The notes: generated from the letters alone by a model not told the origin. A DNA stretch of 10,784 nucleotides from Candidatus Hydrogenedentota bacterium (GCA_013349485.1 DUZM01000109.1:1-10784), one strand, 5' to 3'; positions 1 to 6,550 are shown, counted from the first letter of the stretch. Made by a program: numbers and translations.

Positions 1-1143
1 CGATTCAAAAAACCCGCAACGAAGTTTATGGCCCTGACGCTCGACAAAAAGCGCGCCGAACTCCCGCCGCTGAATCTGGCCCATCTTCGACGATTAACCG
101 ACGACACCGGCATTCTGCAGCACGCAACGTACAGCGTGCCGAACTACGACGAGGGTTACACCACGGACGACAATTCGCGGGCGCTGATCTTGGCCATCCT
201 TCTCGAGGAAACGGCAGACCCGGAGGCGGCGGCCACGCGCGAACTGGCGTCTCGCTACCTGGCGTTCTTGCAGCATGCATTTAACGTCAAAACCGGCAGG
301 TTTAGAAACTTCTTTTCGTTTAACCGGCATTGGCTCGAGGAAATCGGATCGGAAGACTGTCATGGACGCGCGCTGCACGCCTTGGGCGTTGTGTCGGGGC
401 GTTCGAAGCACCACGATCTGCGGGGTTTGGCTGTGCGCCTTTTTGACGAGGCGCTTCCGGCGGTCCCGCAATTCCGCAGCCCGCGCGCCTGGGCTTTCAC
501 GCTCTTAGGCATTCATGAGTACCTGCGCCGGTTCTACGGCCACCGCGGCGCCCAGGACGTTCGGAAGGAGTTGGCGGATCGGCTGCTCGATCGGTACCGG
601 CAGGCCAGATCCGAAATGTGGCATTGGTTCGAGGACGATCTGGCCTACGTGAACGCGGTTCTGCCGCACGCCCTATTATTGTGCGGGCAATGGCTCGGGC
701 GGGACGACATGAGTACGGCCGCCCTGGAAAGTCTCGAGTGGCTAACCGAGACACAGCGAATGGGTGAAGACCATTTCGTGCCGATCGGGTGCGACGGTTT
801 CTATCGACGCGGCGGTGAGCGCGCCCGGTTCGACCAACAGCCTATCGAGGCCGCCGTGACCGTGGCGGGCTGTCTGCAGGCCTACCGGACGACGGGCGAT
901 GAGCGCTGGTTCAAAGAGGCCCGTCTGGCGTTTGACTGGTTCCTCGGCCGGAACGATCTGGGCGCATTGTTGTACAACGGTAGCACCGGCGGGTGTTATG
1001 ACGGCCTGGCCTCGGATCGAGTCAACCAAAACCAAGGCGCGGAATCTACGCTGGCGTTCCTTTTATCCTTAGTCGAAATGAGCCTGGCAGAACACGTCAT
1101 AGCCGAGCCCGAAACTCAGCCGGAGAAACAGGGCGACGAATAG
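1..1143 (+). CDS. Carbohydrate-associated all-alpha domain protein, C-terminal part of a probable glycosyltransferase fusion (5' partial)
   Basis: The reading frame is open from base 1. The first ATG (28) has no Shine-Dalgarno sequence ahead of it, so I read this as the 3' part of a longer gene. From the ATG it gives 371 residues. Conserved blocks are LTDDTGILQHA (23-33), GYTTDDNSRALI (43-54), SEDCHGRALHALG (108-120), WHWFEDDLAYVNAVLPHALL (198-217), FDQQPIEAA (268-276) and a C-terminal NQNQGAEST (333-341). From memory, this HLxRLTDDTG...GYxTDDNxRAL domain is found alone or fused behind GT4-type glycosyltransferases. The helical pattern with acidic and Trp-rich loops suggests an (alpha/alpha)-barrel like many glycoside-processing enzymes. 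No catalytic residues can be assigned. The next gene starts 56 bases downstream on the same strand, so cotranscription is possible. The domain is recognised with fair confidence; its activity is unknown. An independent gene starting at 28 remains possible. Confidence 0.7.
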   Translation, partial: RFKKPATKFMALTLDKKRAELPPLNLAHLRRLTDDTGILQHATYSVPNYDEGYTTDDNSRALILAILLEETADPEAAATRELASRYLAFLQHAFNVKTGRFRNFFSFNRHWLEEIGSEDCHGRALHALGVVSGRSKHHDLRGLAVRLFDEALPAVPQFRSPRAWAFTLLGIHEYLRRFYGHRGAQDVRKELADRLLDRYRQARSEMWHWFEDDLAYVNAVLPHALLLCGQWLGRDDMSTAALESLEWLTETQRMGEDHFVPIGCDGFYRRGGERARFDQQPIEAAVTVAGCLQAYRTTGDERWFKEARLAFDWFLGRNDLGALLYNGSTGGCYDGLASDRVNQNQGAESTLAFLLSLVEMSLAEHVIAEPETQPEKQGDE

Positions 1144-1199
1144 CCGACGGCGTCCATTGTCGCTTGGGATCGATTGGTTCGCCGAGAGAGAGCGGTGCG

Positions 1200-2114
1200 A
1201 TGATCTCGGCCAAGAGGTATCTAATATACGCGCGGGCGCCGTTTGCCCCCGCCTCCGTGGTGCCTGTGTTGCTGGGCGCGGCGCTGGCGTGGCGGTTTGC
1301 GCATGAGTTCAACGCGATAAACTTCGCGCTGACGCTGGCCGGAATGGTATTTGCCCATTTCGGCATCAACCTTTTCAACGATTACCACGATTTCCTGCAA
1401 GGTGCCGACCAGAACAATCGGTTCAGAAACCCTTTCAGCGGCGGCTCGCCCCATCTCGTCGGAAAACGAGAACGCCCGGAGACCATCAGAAACCTGGCGC
1501 GCCTGAGCGCGGGTGTTGCACTGGCGTGCGGGGTCGCGCTGATAATCCGAGTGGATCGAGGCCTCGGCCCAATCCTTTGCCTTATGATAGTGGGTTTTGC
1601 TGGGGGTTACTTCTACACGGCGCCGCCTCTGCGATTCGTCTATCGCGGTTTGGGAGAGGCCTTCATCATCCTCAATTTCGGCCTGCTGCCGGTGTTCGGA
1701 ACGTACTACGTCATGACCCGTTCGCTTTCGTGGACGCCACTTTTGGGGTCTCTGCCCGTCGGCCTTCTCATCACAAACGTCCTCTACATCAACCAGTTTC
1801 CGGATTACGAGTCCGATCACGATTCCGGGAAACGAACGTTGGTGGTACGGCTGGGCACGCACCGTGCACGTTTCGTGTACGTGTGCATTGCGTTTCTCGC
1901 GCTAGCTTTGATCGCGATCCCCGCGCTATGGATGGGGTTCCCGAGACTCTCTTTGCTGGGGCTGCTCGGCCTTATGCCTACGGTGCCGGCCGCGTGGATC
2001 CTGATCCAACATCACGCGGCGCCGCAGAAGCTGCTCAAGGCCCAAGCGCTCACCATAACCGCACATATCGCCACGGGAGTACTCCTGTCAGCCAGTTTCC
2101 TTTGGCCGGGGTAA
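1200..2114 (+). CDS. UbiA-superfamily prenyltransferase, MenA-like
   Basis: Integral-membrane prenyltransferase of 304 residues that should join a polyprenyl diphosphate to an aromatic acceptor. The first Asp-rich motif is NDYHDFLQGAD (60-70). The second is NQFPDYESDHDSGKR (198-212), followed by TLVVRLG. These bind Mg-diphosphate in the family, and the NxFPDYExD...GKRTLVVRLG form resembles 1,4-dihydroxy-2-naphthoate prenyltransferases (menaquinone pathway) more than UbiA proper. Hydrophobic segments recur about every 30 residues, consistent with 8-9 membrane helices, and YTAPPLRFVYRGLGE (139-153) is also typical. I chose ATG 1200 because a GAGAGAG purine run lies about 8 bases upstream; a TTG at 1164 in the same frame would add 12 unlikely residues. 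No other men or ubi genes lie nearby, so the acceptor is not proven. Family assignment is confident; the MenA role is inferred. Confidence 0.88.
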   Translation: MISAKRYLIYARAPFAPASVVPVLLGAALAWRFAHEFNAINFALTLAGMVFAHFGINLFNDYHDFLQGADQNNRFRNPFSGGSPHLVGKRERPETIRNLARLSAGVALACGVALIIRVDRGLGPILCLMIVGFAGGYFYTAPPLRFVYRGLGEAFIILNFGLLPVFGTYYVMTRSLSWTPLLGSLPVGLLITNVLYINQFPDYESDHDSGKRTLVVRLGTHRARFVYVCIAFLALALIAIPALWMGFPRLSLLGLLGLMPTVPAAWILIQHHAAPQKLLKAQALTITAHIATGVLLSASFLWPG

Positions 2115-2376
2115 GGCCGCTTCAATCGAGCGCGCCCTTCGTTGTTCCGTTACGGGTAGCGTGGACGACACGTGACGTCACTCGCCGCCCAAACCACGTG
2201 CCGACGACGCGGGAAATCCGACCCGCCCCGCATACCCCCTTCGAGAACCCGGAAAAAGTGGTTGATAAACGCGAGGCCCATTGGTACTGTTATACTTGGT
2301 GGGAGTAGACTTCTCGTGGGGAATTCACGACGCCCATCGGTGGGTGCGCTGAATGTGGACGGAAAGGGTAGCATTT
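2115..2376 (+). promoter_or_regulatory. Intergenic promoter region of the protease gene
   Basis: The 262 bases between the prenyltransferase stop and the protease start hold no convincing gene. An extended -10 element, TG-T-TATACT, lies at 2288-2296, which would start RNA near 2303 and leave a leader of about 74 bases. There is no good -35 at 17 bases, as is common for extended -10 promoters; TTGATA at 2262-2267 is 23 bases from the -10. Upstream, CACGTG occurs at 2169-2174 and 2195-2200, and the first overlaps a perfect 10-base palindrome GTGACGTCAC (2172-2181), a possible operator. A GGAAAGGG Shine-Dalgarno at 2361-2368 fixes the protease start. No terminator hairpin with a T-run was seen after the prenyltransferase gene. 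Confidence 0.5.
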
Positions 2377-4101
2377 ATGCGTGTGTTTGTGCCGATTGTT
2401 TGCTTTTTGCTTTGCCTTTTGGCTTTGGACAATGTCTTTGCAAGTCCCTATTCGGATGGCGTTTATGTACCTCCTCGCGCAATCAAAGGTGGCGGCTACG
2501 GAGCGGCCCGAGGCATCCCGTACGATGCTCTTGATCGGTACCTGTCCGAGGTGACCCGCACCCATGTGTTTCGCACTTTCGAGGGGCAAAACGAGTTACT
2601 AAAGGCTCTGCCGAACACATCAAAGGCACTGCAAGTGGCCGCCGGGTTCCCGGTGGACATGGCGGCGGAGGAACTGTTTGGTGCACCGATTGACGATGGC
2701 GCACGTCGGACCTACGTTGCCGCGATCACTTCGACGGACGCGGAAGCCTTACGCGTTCAAGTTGACCTCTCTGTTCTGGGCGACGGCGACGAGGTATTCA
2801 TTGTGGATCTCTATGGTCCCAAAGCCTTCGGTCCGTATACGCGGGCCGATCATTTGGCAGACGGGCGCTGGCTGCCGACTACCGAGGGCGATACCGCTGT
2901 GCTTATCCTCCGCACGGTGTCGGATGCCGCCCCCGACTTGGCCGTTCAGGGAATCTCGCATTTCTACCGCAGCCTTCAGGAACTAAAGGAGTTGCCCTGC
3001 AACCTGGACCTTTCCTGCGAAGAGGAGGTCGCCGTGCAGGAAGCGTCCTCAGGCGTGGGCATTATGGTTATCACGAAGACCAACGGTTCTATCTGCTGCA
3101 CGGGGTCGCTTATCGCGAATGCAGACACGCCGGCTGATGAACCCTACGTGATCACGGCCAACCACTGCATTTCCGAGGAAGCGCACGCTGACCAAACGGA
3201 CATCTGGTGGGATTTCCGCTCATCCGCATGCAATGCGAACGACGCCCCGTCTCTGTCAAGTCTTGGCCGGAGCAACGGCGTCGCGATGCTTGCCACGAAC
3301 GGCGTACTTGACATCACTTTGATCGAGTTGGATCAGGTTCCTACCGGCCCGTACGGTCGCGCGTACCTGGGCTGGGACACGCGCGACCCCGCTATCGGCG
3401 AGGACGTCGTCGGCATCCACCACCCCGACGGCACCTACATGCGCATCTCCTACGGAACGATTCAAGCGATCGATCAGACTTCCGCGACGGTCGATGCCAC
3501 ATACCACTTGCAGACGCATGTTCGATGGGACTACGGCGTTACAGAAGGGGGCTCGTCGGGCTCATGCCTCCTATTTGCAGACGGTACGTATCGGTTGTGC
3601 GGCGTGTTGAGCAACGGAGCTCAACACTCCTGCACGAATCCGCTACAAAATAATGACTGGTATGCTTCCTTCCGCGACTTTTTCCCCGCAGTCGAGGATT
3701 ACCTGACTGGCGGCGAGGGCGAGGGCGAAGGTGAGGGCGAAGGCGAGGGTGAAGGCGAAGGTGAGGGCGAAGGCGAGGGTGAAGGCGAGGGCGAAGGCGA
3801 AGGCGAAGGTGAGGGCGAAGGCGAGGGTGAAGGCGAGGGTGAAGGCGAGGGTGAGGGCGAAGGCGAGGGTGAGGGTGAGGGCGAGGGCGAGGGTGAGGGC
3901 GAAGGCGAGGGTGAGGGTGAAGGCGAGGGCGAGGGGGAAGGCGGAACGCCGCTGCCCCGGCCCGCTTGTGCGGCAGCGTTTTTCGGGGGCGGGGGCTCGT
4001 CCGCCCCCGCAAATGGCAACATCTTGGTTCTGGCCGCAGTGGCGACAACTCTTTACATGGCCGCCCGACGACGGGCCCGCGAGTTACCGGCGTGCCCGTG
4101 A
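2377..4101 (+). CDS. Secreted lysyl-endopeptidase-like serine protease with (Glu-Gly)38 spacer and C-terminal membrane/sorting tag
   Basis: A 574-residue chymotrypsin-fold protease. The start at 2377 has GGAAAGGG eight bases upstream and opens a signal peptide with likely cleavage after VFA (about residue 23); an in-frame ATG at 2353 lacks such a site. Residues about 24-205 resemble the propeptide region of bacterial lysyl endopeptidases. The catalytic core has CCTGSLIAN then ITANHC (His263), VLDITLIEL (Asp312) and GGSSGSC (Ser394), spaced like Achromobacter protease I and relatives. Residues 447-522 are 38 perfect Glu-Gly pairs. A Pro/Ala stretch with Cys531, then GGGGSS (537-542), a hydrophobic helix (about 549-563) and RRRAR (564-568) follow. 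This Gly/Cys-helix-Arg layout matches C-terminal sorting tags such as GlyGly-CTERM or MYXO-CTERM, so the enzyme is probably exported and held at the surface on an acidic stalk, perhaps with later release. Lysine specificity cannot be judged. It converges on the DUF2304 gene with 16 bases between stops. Confidence 0.88.
   Translation: MRVFVPIVCFLLCLLALDNVFASPYSDGVYVPPRAIKGGGYGAARGIPYDALDRYLSEVTRTHVFRTFEGQNELLKALPNTSKALQVAAGFPVDMAAEELFGAPIDDGARRTYVAAITSTDAEALRVQVDLSVLGDGDEVFIVDLYGPKAFGPYTRADHLADGRWLPTTEGDTAVLILRTVSDAAPDLAVQGISHFYRSLQELKELPCNLDLSCEEEVAVQEASSGVGIMVITKTNGSICCTGSLIANADTPADEPYVITANHCISEEAHADQTDIWWDFRSSACNANDAPSLSSLGRSNGVAMLATNGVLDITLIELDQVPTGPYGRAYLGWDTRDPAIGEDVVGIHHPDGTYMRISYGTIQAIDQTSATVDATYHLQTHVRWDYGVTEGGSSGSCLLFADGTYRLCGVLSNGAQHSCTNPLQNNDWYASFRDFFPAVEDYLTGGEGEGEGEGEGEGEGEGEGEGEGEGEGEGEGEGEGEGEGEGEGEGEGEGEGEGEGEGEGEGEGEGEGEGEGEGEGEGGTPLPRPACAAAFFGGGGSSAPANGNILVLAAVATTLYMAARRRARELPACP
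3715..3942 (+). repeat. 38 tandem GARGGY hexamers encoding (Glu-Gly)38
   Basis: A run of 228 bases made only of the hexamer GA(A/G)GG(C/T), with one GGG codon near the end (hexamer 37). It is in frame throughout and encodes 38 Glu-Gly pairs. A nested 30-base unit (GAAGGT GAGGGC GAAGGC then GAGGGT GAAGGC) occurs at 3727-3756 and immediately again at 3757-3786, and a third time at 3805-3834, which points to growth by slippage or unequal exchange. The last third is richer in GAGGG. The opposite strand encodes a shadow Ser-Pro run, which is an artefact. Confidence 0.97.
3867..3899 (+). other. G-quadruplex-type run on the coding strand
   Basis: Six GGG runs start at 3867, 3873, 3879, 3885, 3891 and 3897. 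Each is separated by three bases (TGA or CGA), fitting the G3+N1-7 pattern. It lies in the Glu-Gly repeat on the non-template strand, so it would also be present in the mRNA. Folding is a prediction from pattern only. Confidence 0.5.
3989..4010. repeat. Perfect 8-bp GC inverted repeat inside the protease gene
   Basis: GCGGGGGC (3989-3996) and GCCCCCGC (4003-4010) form an all-GC stem with a 6-base loop. It lies in the codons for the Gly-rich stretch just before the C-terminal membrane helix. No T-run follows on either side, so it is not a standard terminator. It may simply reflect Gly and Ala/Pro codons. Confidence 0.6.
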
Positions 4102-4117
4102 CCTGGGGGACACGGCG

Positions 4118-4486
4118 TCATTCTGTTCCTTTGCCAGTGTCTTCTTTCGTACTATTTTCCCGCGCTTGGAGAATGGCGAGTTGTTGCGCAAGGTTCTTGA
4201 CTTGGTTTTCGAGTGTCGAGATCTTTACACTGAATTGCAGCGACAGCGCGAGAACGAAGAAGATGCCAAAGAAGAAGAGGGTAGCTGTGGTCCAACCCGC
4301 GCCGATGGCCTTCGTAATCCACTCGAGCAGCCAATAGTTCAGCCCGATGGCTAGAATAGCCACGCCGGCCGCAATCCAAAGCCACGAGTATTCCTCCTTC
4401 AATTTCCGCCGGTGGACCAGCACGATGATCGAGACCAGGAGTGCGATGCCGAACACGGCGGCGAGTATCTTCTGGCGGATTTCCAT
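4118..4486 (-). CDS. DUF2304-family small membrane protein, partner of the GT2 glycosyltransferase
   Basis: A 122-residue protein with three predicted membrane helices (about 7-25, 36-53 and 67-85). A C-terminal amphipathic stretch (about 87-110, STLENQVKNLAQQLAILQ) looks like a short coiled coil and is followed by a polar tail. The loop HRRKLKEEYSWLW after the first helix is the recognisable DUF2304 signature. Members usually sit directly after a dolichol-phosphate-mannose-synthase-like GT2 gene, as here: the GT2 stop is three bases before this ATG, and the Shine-Dalgarno GGGAGAA lies inside the end of the GT2 gene. The protein probably anchors or assists the glycosyltransferase at the membrane; this is inference from context, since the family has no settled function. 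Its 3' end faces the protease gene. Confidence 0.85.
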   Translation of the reverse strand: MEIRQKILAAVFGIALLVSIIVLVHRRKLKEEYSWLWIAAGVAILAIGLNYWLLEWITKAIGAGWTTATLFFFGIFFVLALSLQFSVKISTLENQVKNLAQQLAILQARENSTKEDTGKGTE

Positions 4487-4489
4487 GGG

Positions 4490-5194
4490 TCATTTCTCCC
4501 GGCGCAGCAGGTTCAATGGAATTGTCAACGTCATCTTGAAGACGTAATAGAGGGGCCGAACACCGCGATGCATGGACTGCGGTGTGGCCCTCGGGTGCAT
4601 GGGAACCGGGGCTTCGGCGATGCGGAACCCATGCCGGTGAAGCATAACCAACACGTCGGTGTCCGGATAGTCGACGGGGTAGCTGTCTCTGCAGAAAAAC
4701 TCGAGGACGCGCCGGTTCATGGCTTGGAAACCACTGGTCGGATCGGTGATGGTTTGACCCAGCAGCAGGGAGGCAACGCGTCGGAATACGATCATACCTG
4801 CGCGGCGCAACGGCGGAATTGGATATGTTTTGCCCTCGAGAAAACGCGAACCGATGCAAATATCGAAGTTGCCTGATCGAACTACCTCCAGGAGTCGTGG
4901 GATGCCGCTCGGGTCGTGTTGTCCGTCGCTGTCCAGTTGAACCAGATAGTCGACGCCCTGTTCGACTGCGAACTTGTAGCCCGTTTGCAGCGCCACGCCG
5001 TAGCCCAGGTTGCACGGCAACGGGAGCACAACGGCGTGTGCCGCGCGGGCGCGTTCGGCGGTAAGATCCTGCGATCCGTCGTCGACGACCGCGATTCTGG
5101 CCTCGGGTGCGACATTTCGCACGCCAGCGATCACGGCGGCAATATGGTCCGCCTCGTTGCGGGCGGGCAATAGGACCATTGTGTCTGGCGCCAT
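4490..5194 (-). CDS. GT2-family glycosyltransferase, DPM1/GtrB-like (polyprenyl-phosphate sugar synthase type)
   Basis: A 234-residue GT-A enzyme expected to move a sugar from a nucleotide donor to polyprenyl phosphate at the inner membrane face. Visible motifs are LLPARNEADHI (8-18), VVDDGS (36-41), the metal-binding LDSDGQHDP (87-95) with DxD at D88/D90, IGSRFLEGK (114-122), DPTSGFQAMNRRVL (151-164) and a DYPDTDVLVMLHRHGF block (175-190). This set is typical of the DPM_DPG-synthase-like subfamily. Unlike GtrB-type enzymes it has no two-helix C-terminal membrane region, and the adjacent DUF2304 protein may replace it. I chose ATG 5194 because GAGG sits five bases upstream and the family begins near the first beta strand; a GTG at 5269 would add 25 residues unlike the family. 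Sugar and acceptor are unknown. Confidence 0.9.
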   Translation of the reverse strand: MAPDTMVLLPARNEADHIAAVIAGVRNVAPEARIAVVDDGSQDLTAERARAAHAVVLPLPCNLGYGVALQTGYKFAVEQGVDYLVQLDSDGQHDPSGIPRLLEVVRSGNFDICIGSRFLEGKTYPIPPLRRAGMIVFRRVASLLLGQTITDPTSGFQAMNRRVLEFFCRDSYPVDYPDTDVLVMLHRHGFRIAEAPVPMHPRATPQSMHRGVRPLYYVFKMTLTIPLNLLRREK

Positions 5195-5383
5195 CGTTGC
5201 CTCATTGAACCCGGAACCAAAAGTCGGAAGACAGCCGTCAGGAGTCAGAATAGGTTCGGAACCAACCACTTCGGTTTGCTCTTGCCATGTTTGGTGAAGT
5301 CACCGGCTGGGCGACCGCCATGATACGTGTGCGCGCCGCTGTGCCCTCGAGATTCTGTTTCCTGTCTCCCATTTTCTGTCTTC
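5195..5383. repeat. Intergenic spacer with an inverted pair of purine-rich GAAGACAG...CAGAAT repeats
   Basis: This 189-base gap separates the CBM9-like gene from the GT2 gene and holds no credible gene. At 5226-5251 the plus strand reads GGAAGACAG...GTCAGGAGTCAGAAT. At 5352-5386 the minus strand reads AGAAGACAG...GGAGACAGGAAACAGAAT, so two related purine-rich copies face each other about 100 bases apart. The second copy abuts the stop codon of the CBM9-like gene. Both have internal short repeats (AGACAG / GTCAG). It could be a degenerate mobile mini-element or part of a dispersed repeat family. No clear promoter for the GT2 gene was seen here. Confidence 0.45.
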
Positions 5384-6154
5384 TCACGGTTTGAATGACA
5401 GGGAAGCCCAACCGTCTGGATCGAGTATTTTGGCGTGTAGGTTGCCATCGATGCACGGCACGTTCGACATCCGCTCGCGTCCGTCAACGGACTTCTCTAG
5501 CGGCAGCTTTCTGGCTTCCTCCCACGACGAGAGCTCCATTCGGACCGCCGCGAACCGCCAGGTTTGCCCCGCGAGCGGGGCGCCGCCAATTACATCGGCG
5601 AACGCTTCCCGCGGGATCGCCATCTCCACCGTGTAGCCGTTGTCCTTGTCGTCGCCGTCGTTAAGGGTACCGGCAACATGAACGGCGACTTCGATGTCGC
5701 AGTTCCACTTGGCCCACGTGTCAATGCCGCCCGGGGCGCCCACGCGTGGAAACCGGGCATCGAGAATAGCGCCGTTCGGGGCAATCTCGAATTCATAGTA
5801 CGTCGTGCATTGGGCGTCCGGTTGGAAAAAGAACTCGACGGCGTCCGATTCCCAGAGGTAGCCGTCGCGCTTGTCGTACTTCGCATAGAGGTCTGGGTCC
5901 TTGCAGTCGAAGACGCCGTAGATGTAGTCGTCATCATAGCATAGCCGCGCGACTGTCTTCGTTTTTGCGGGCCAGTCGGCCGTCCACCATACGATGAAAT
6001 CGGCGATAGGTTCGGCCTTTTGCCAGGCGGCCTCGTCCATCTTGCCGTCCACGTCAATCGGTTCGCTTGCCCGGACACATTCGTATCGAGCCGAGCCGGC
6101 AAAACACGGCGCGCCGACAAGGCAAATCGCAATGCTCACAGCGATTTTCTGCAT
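5384..6154 (-). CDS. Secreted CBM9-like carbohydrate-binding protein
   Basis: A 256-residue exported protein. The start at 6154 has GGGAGGG six bases upstream and opens a signal peptide (MQKIAVSIAICLVGAPCFA) with likely cleavage after residue 19. A longer frame from 6211 would add an Arg-rich leader without merit. The mature protein is a single CBM9-like beta-sandwich: IDVDGKMDEAAWQKAE (33-48), a DDDYIYGVF strand (74-82), LWESDAVEFFFQP (100-112), YEFEIAPNGAILDARF (120-135), GYTVEMAIPREAF (173-185) and WRFAAVRME (199-207). These are family landmarks. CBM9 modules bind sugar ends; here no catalytic domain is attached, so it is probably a periplasmic or surface glycan-binding protein. The ligand is unknown. 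It lies 66 bases downstream of the Trm112-like gene and may share its promoter. Confidence 0.85.
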   Translation of the reverse strand: MQKIAVSIAICLVGAPCFAGSARYECVRASEPIDVDGKMDEAAWQKAEPIADFIVWWTADWPAKTKTVARLCYDDDYIYGVFDCKDPDLYAKYDKRDGYLWESDAVEFFFQPDAQCTTYYEFEIAPNGAILDARFPRVGAPGGIDTWAKWNCDIEVAVHVAGTLNDGDDKDNGYTVEMAIPREAFADVIGGAPLAGQTWRFAAVRMELSSWEEARKLPLEKSVDGRERMSNVPCIDGNLHAKILDPDGWASLSFKP

Positions 6155-6220
6155 CGTAGCCCTCCCATGCGTTCGGCGTCGGGGGCGCCGAGACCTTAGG
6201 CGCAGCAACATCGGCGGTCT

Positions 6221-6478
6221 TTACTCGAGCTGGTCGAGTGGAATACCCTCGTCAATAAGCATAATCGGTATGTCGTCCCGGATCGGGTACATGTAGACCC
6301 TGTCTTGGCGGACCAGGCCGCCGTCAATCTTGTCCTTGACGGTTTCGTCGGCGCGGTTCTTGAGCGTGCCCGCCTCGATGGCGGCATTGGCTTTCGCGAC
6401 GAGGTCGTCGTCCGCGAGCGCCACCGGGGTTTTATCCTCCGGGCATACGAGAATCTCGAGCAGTTCCGGGTCAATCAT
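6221..6478 (-). CDS. Trm112-family (UPF0434-like) small protein, insertion variant with one cysteine
   Basis: An 85-residue protein beginning MIDPELLEILVCP and ending with RDRVYMYPIRDDIPIMLIDEG-like strands, the two halves of the Trm112/UPF0434 fold. Classic members are about 60 residues and carry up to four zinc-binding cysteines. Here only Cys12 remains, and about 25-30 residues (roughly 20-52, LADDDLVAKANAAIEAG and following) are inserted between the halves. From memory this longer form is seen in planctomycete-like bacteria. Trm112 proteins activate methyltransferases in eukaryotes and archaea; the bacterial role is unclear. I chose ATG 6478, with AAGGAG nine bases upstream, over the in-frame TTG at 6496. 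A sigma-70-like promoter lies about 100 bases upstream. Confidence 0.85.
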   Translation of the reverse strand: MIDPELLEILVCPEDKTPVALADDDLVAKANAAIEAGTLKNRADETVKDKIDGGLVRQDRVYMYPIRDDIPIMLIDEGIPLDQLE

Positions 6479-6550
6479 TTTGGCGTTCTCCTTCAAATAA
6501 CCGGGGCGTTGTCCCGAGTAGGCAAATTTTTCTGAGCGCGCCCGCCGCAG

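Noticed and set aside
1221..1862. Minus-strand 213-aa ORF opposite the prenyltransferase
   Set aside because: Low-complexity, Arg/Gln-rich and with no domain. The sense strand has a clear UbiA protein.
2262..2290. TTGATA with TACTGT at 17 bases as a sigma-70 promoter
   Set aside because: The -10 has only three of six matches. The adjoining TGTTATACT is the better -10.
1526..2308. Plus-strand 260-aa ORF in another frame
   Set aside because: It overlaps the prenyltransferase and the promoter region, and the product is Arg/Pro-rich with no recognisable motif.
3699..4022. Minus-strand Ser-Pro repeat ORF (107 aa)
   Set aside because: It is the mirror of the Glu-Gly codons in the protease gene. 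The repeat leaves every frame open, and there is no start signal or family match.
3731..4354. Plus-strand Arg/Lys-Ala repeat ORF (207 aa)
   Set aside because: It is a frame-shifted reading of the same hexamer array that runs on through the antisense of DUF2304; no Shine-Dalgarno.
4152..5015. Minus-strand 287-aa ORF overlapping the GT2 and DUF2304 genes
   Set aside because: It runs in a different frame over two well-supported genes with family motifs.
6154..6211. 19-residue N-terminal extension of the CBM9-like protein
   Set aside because: The extra part is Arg-rich and would bury the signal peptide. The inner ATG has a strong GGGAGGG site.
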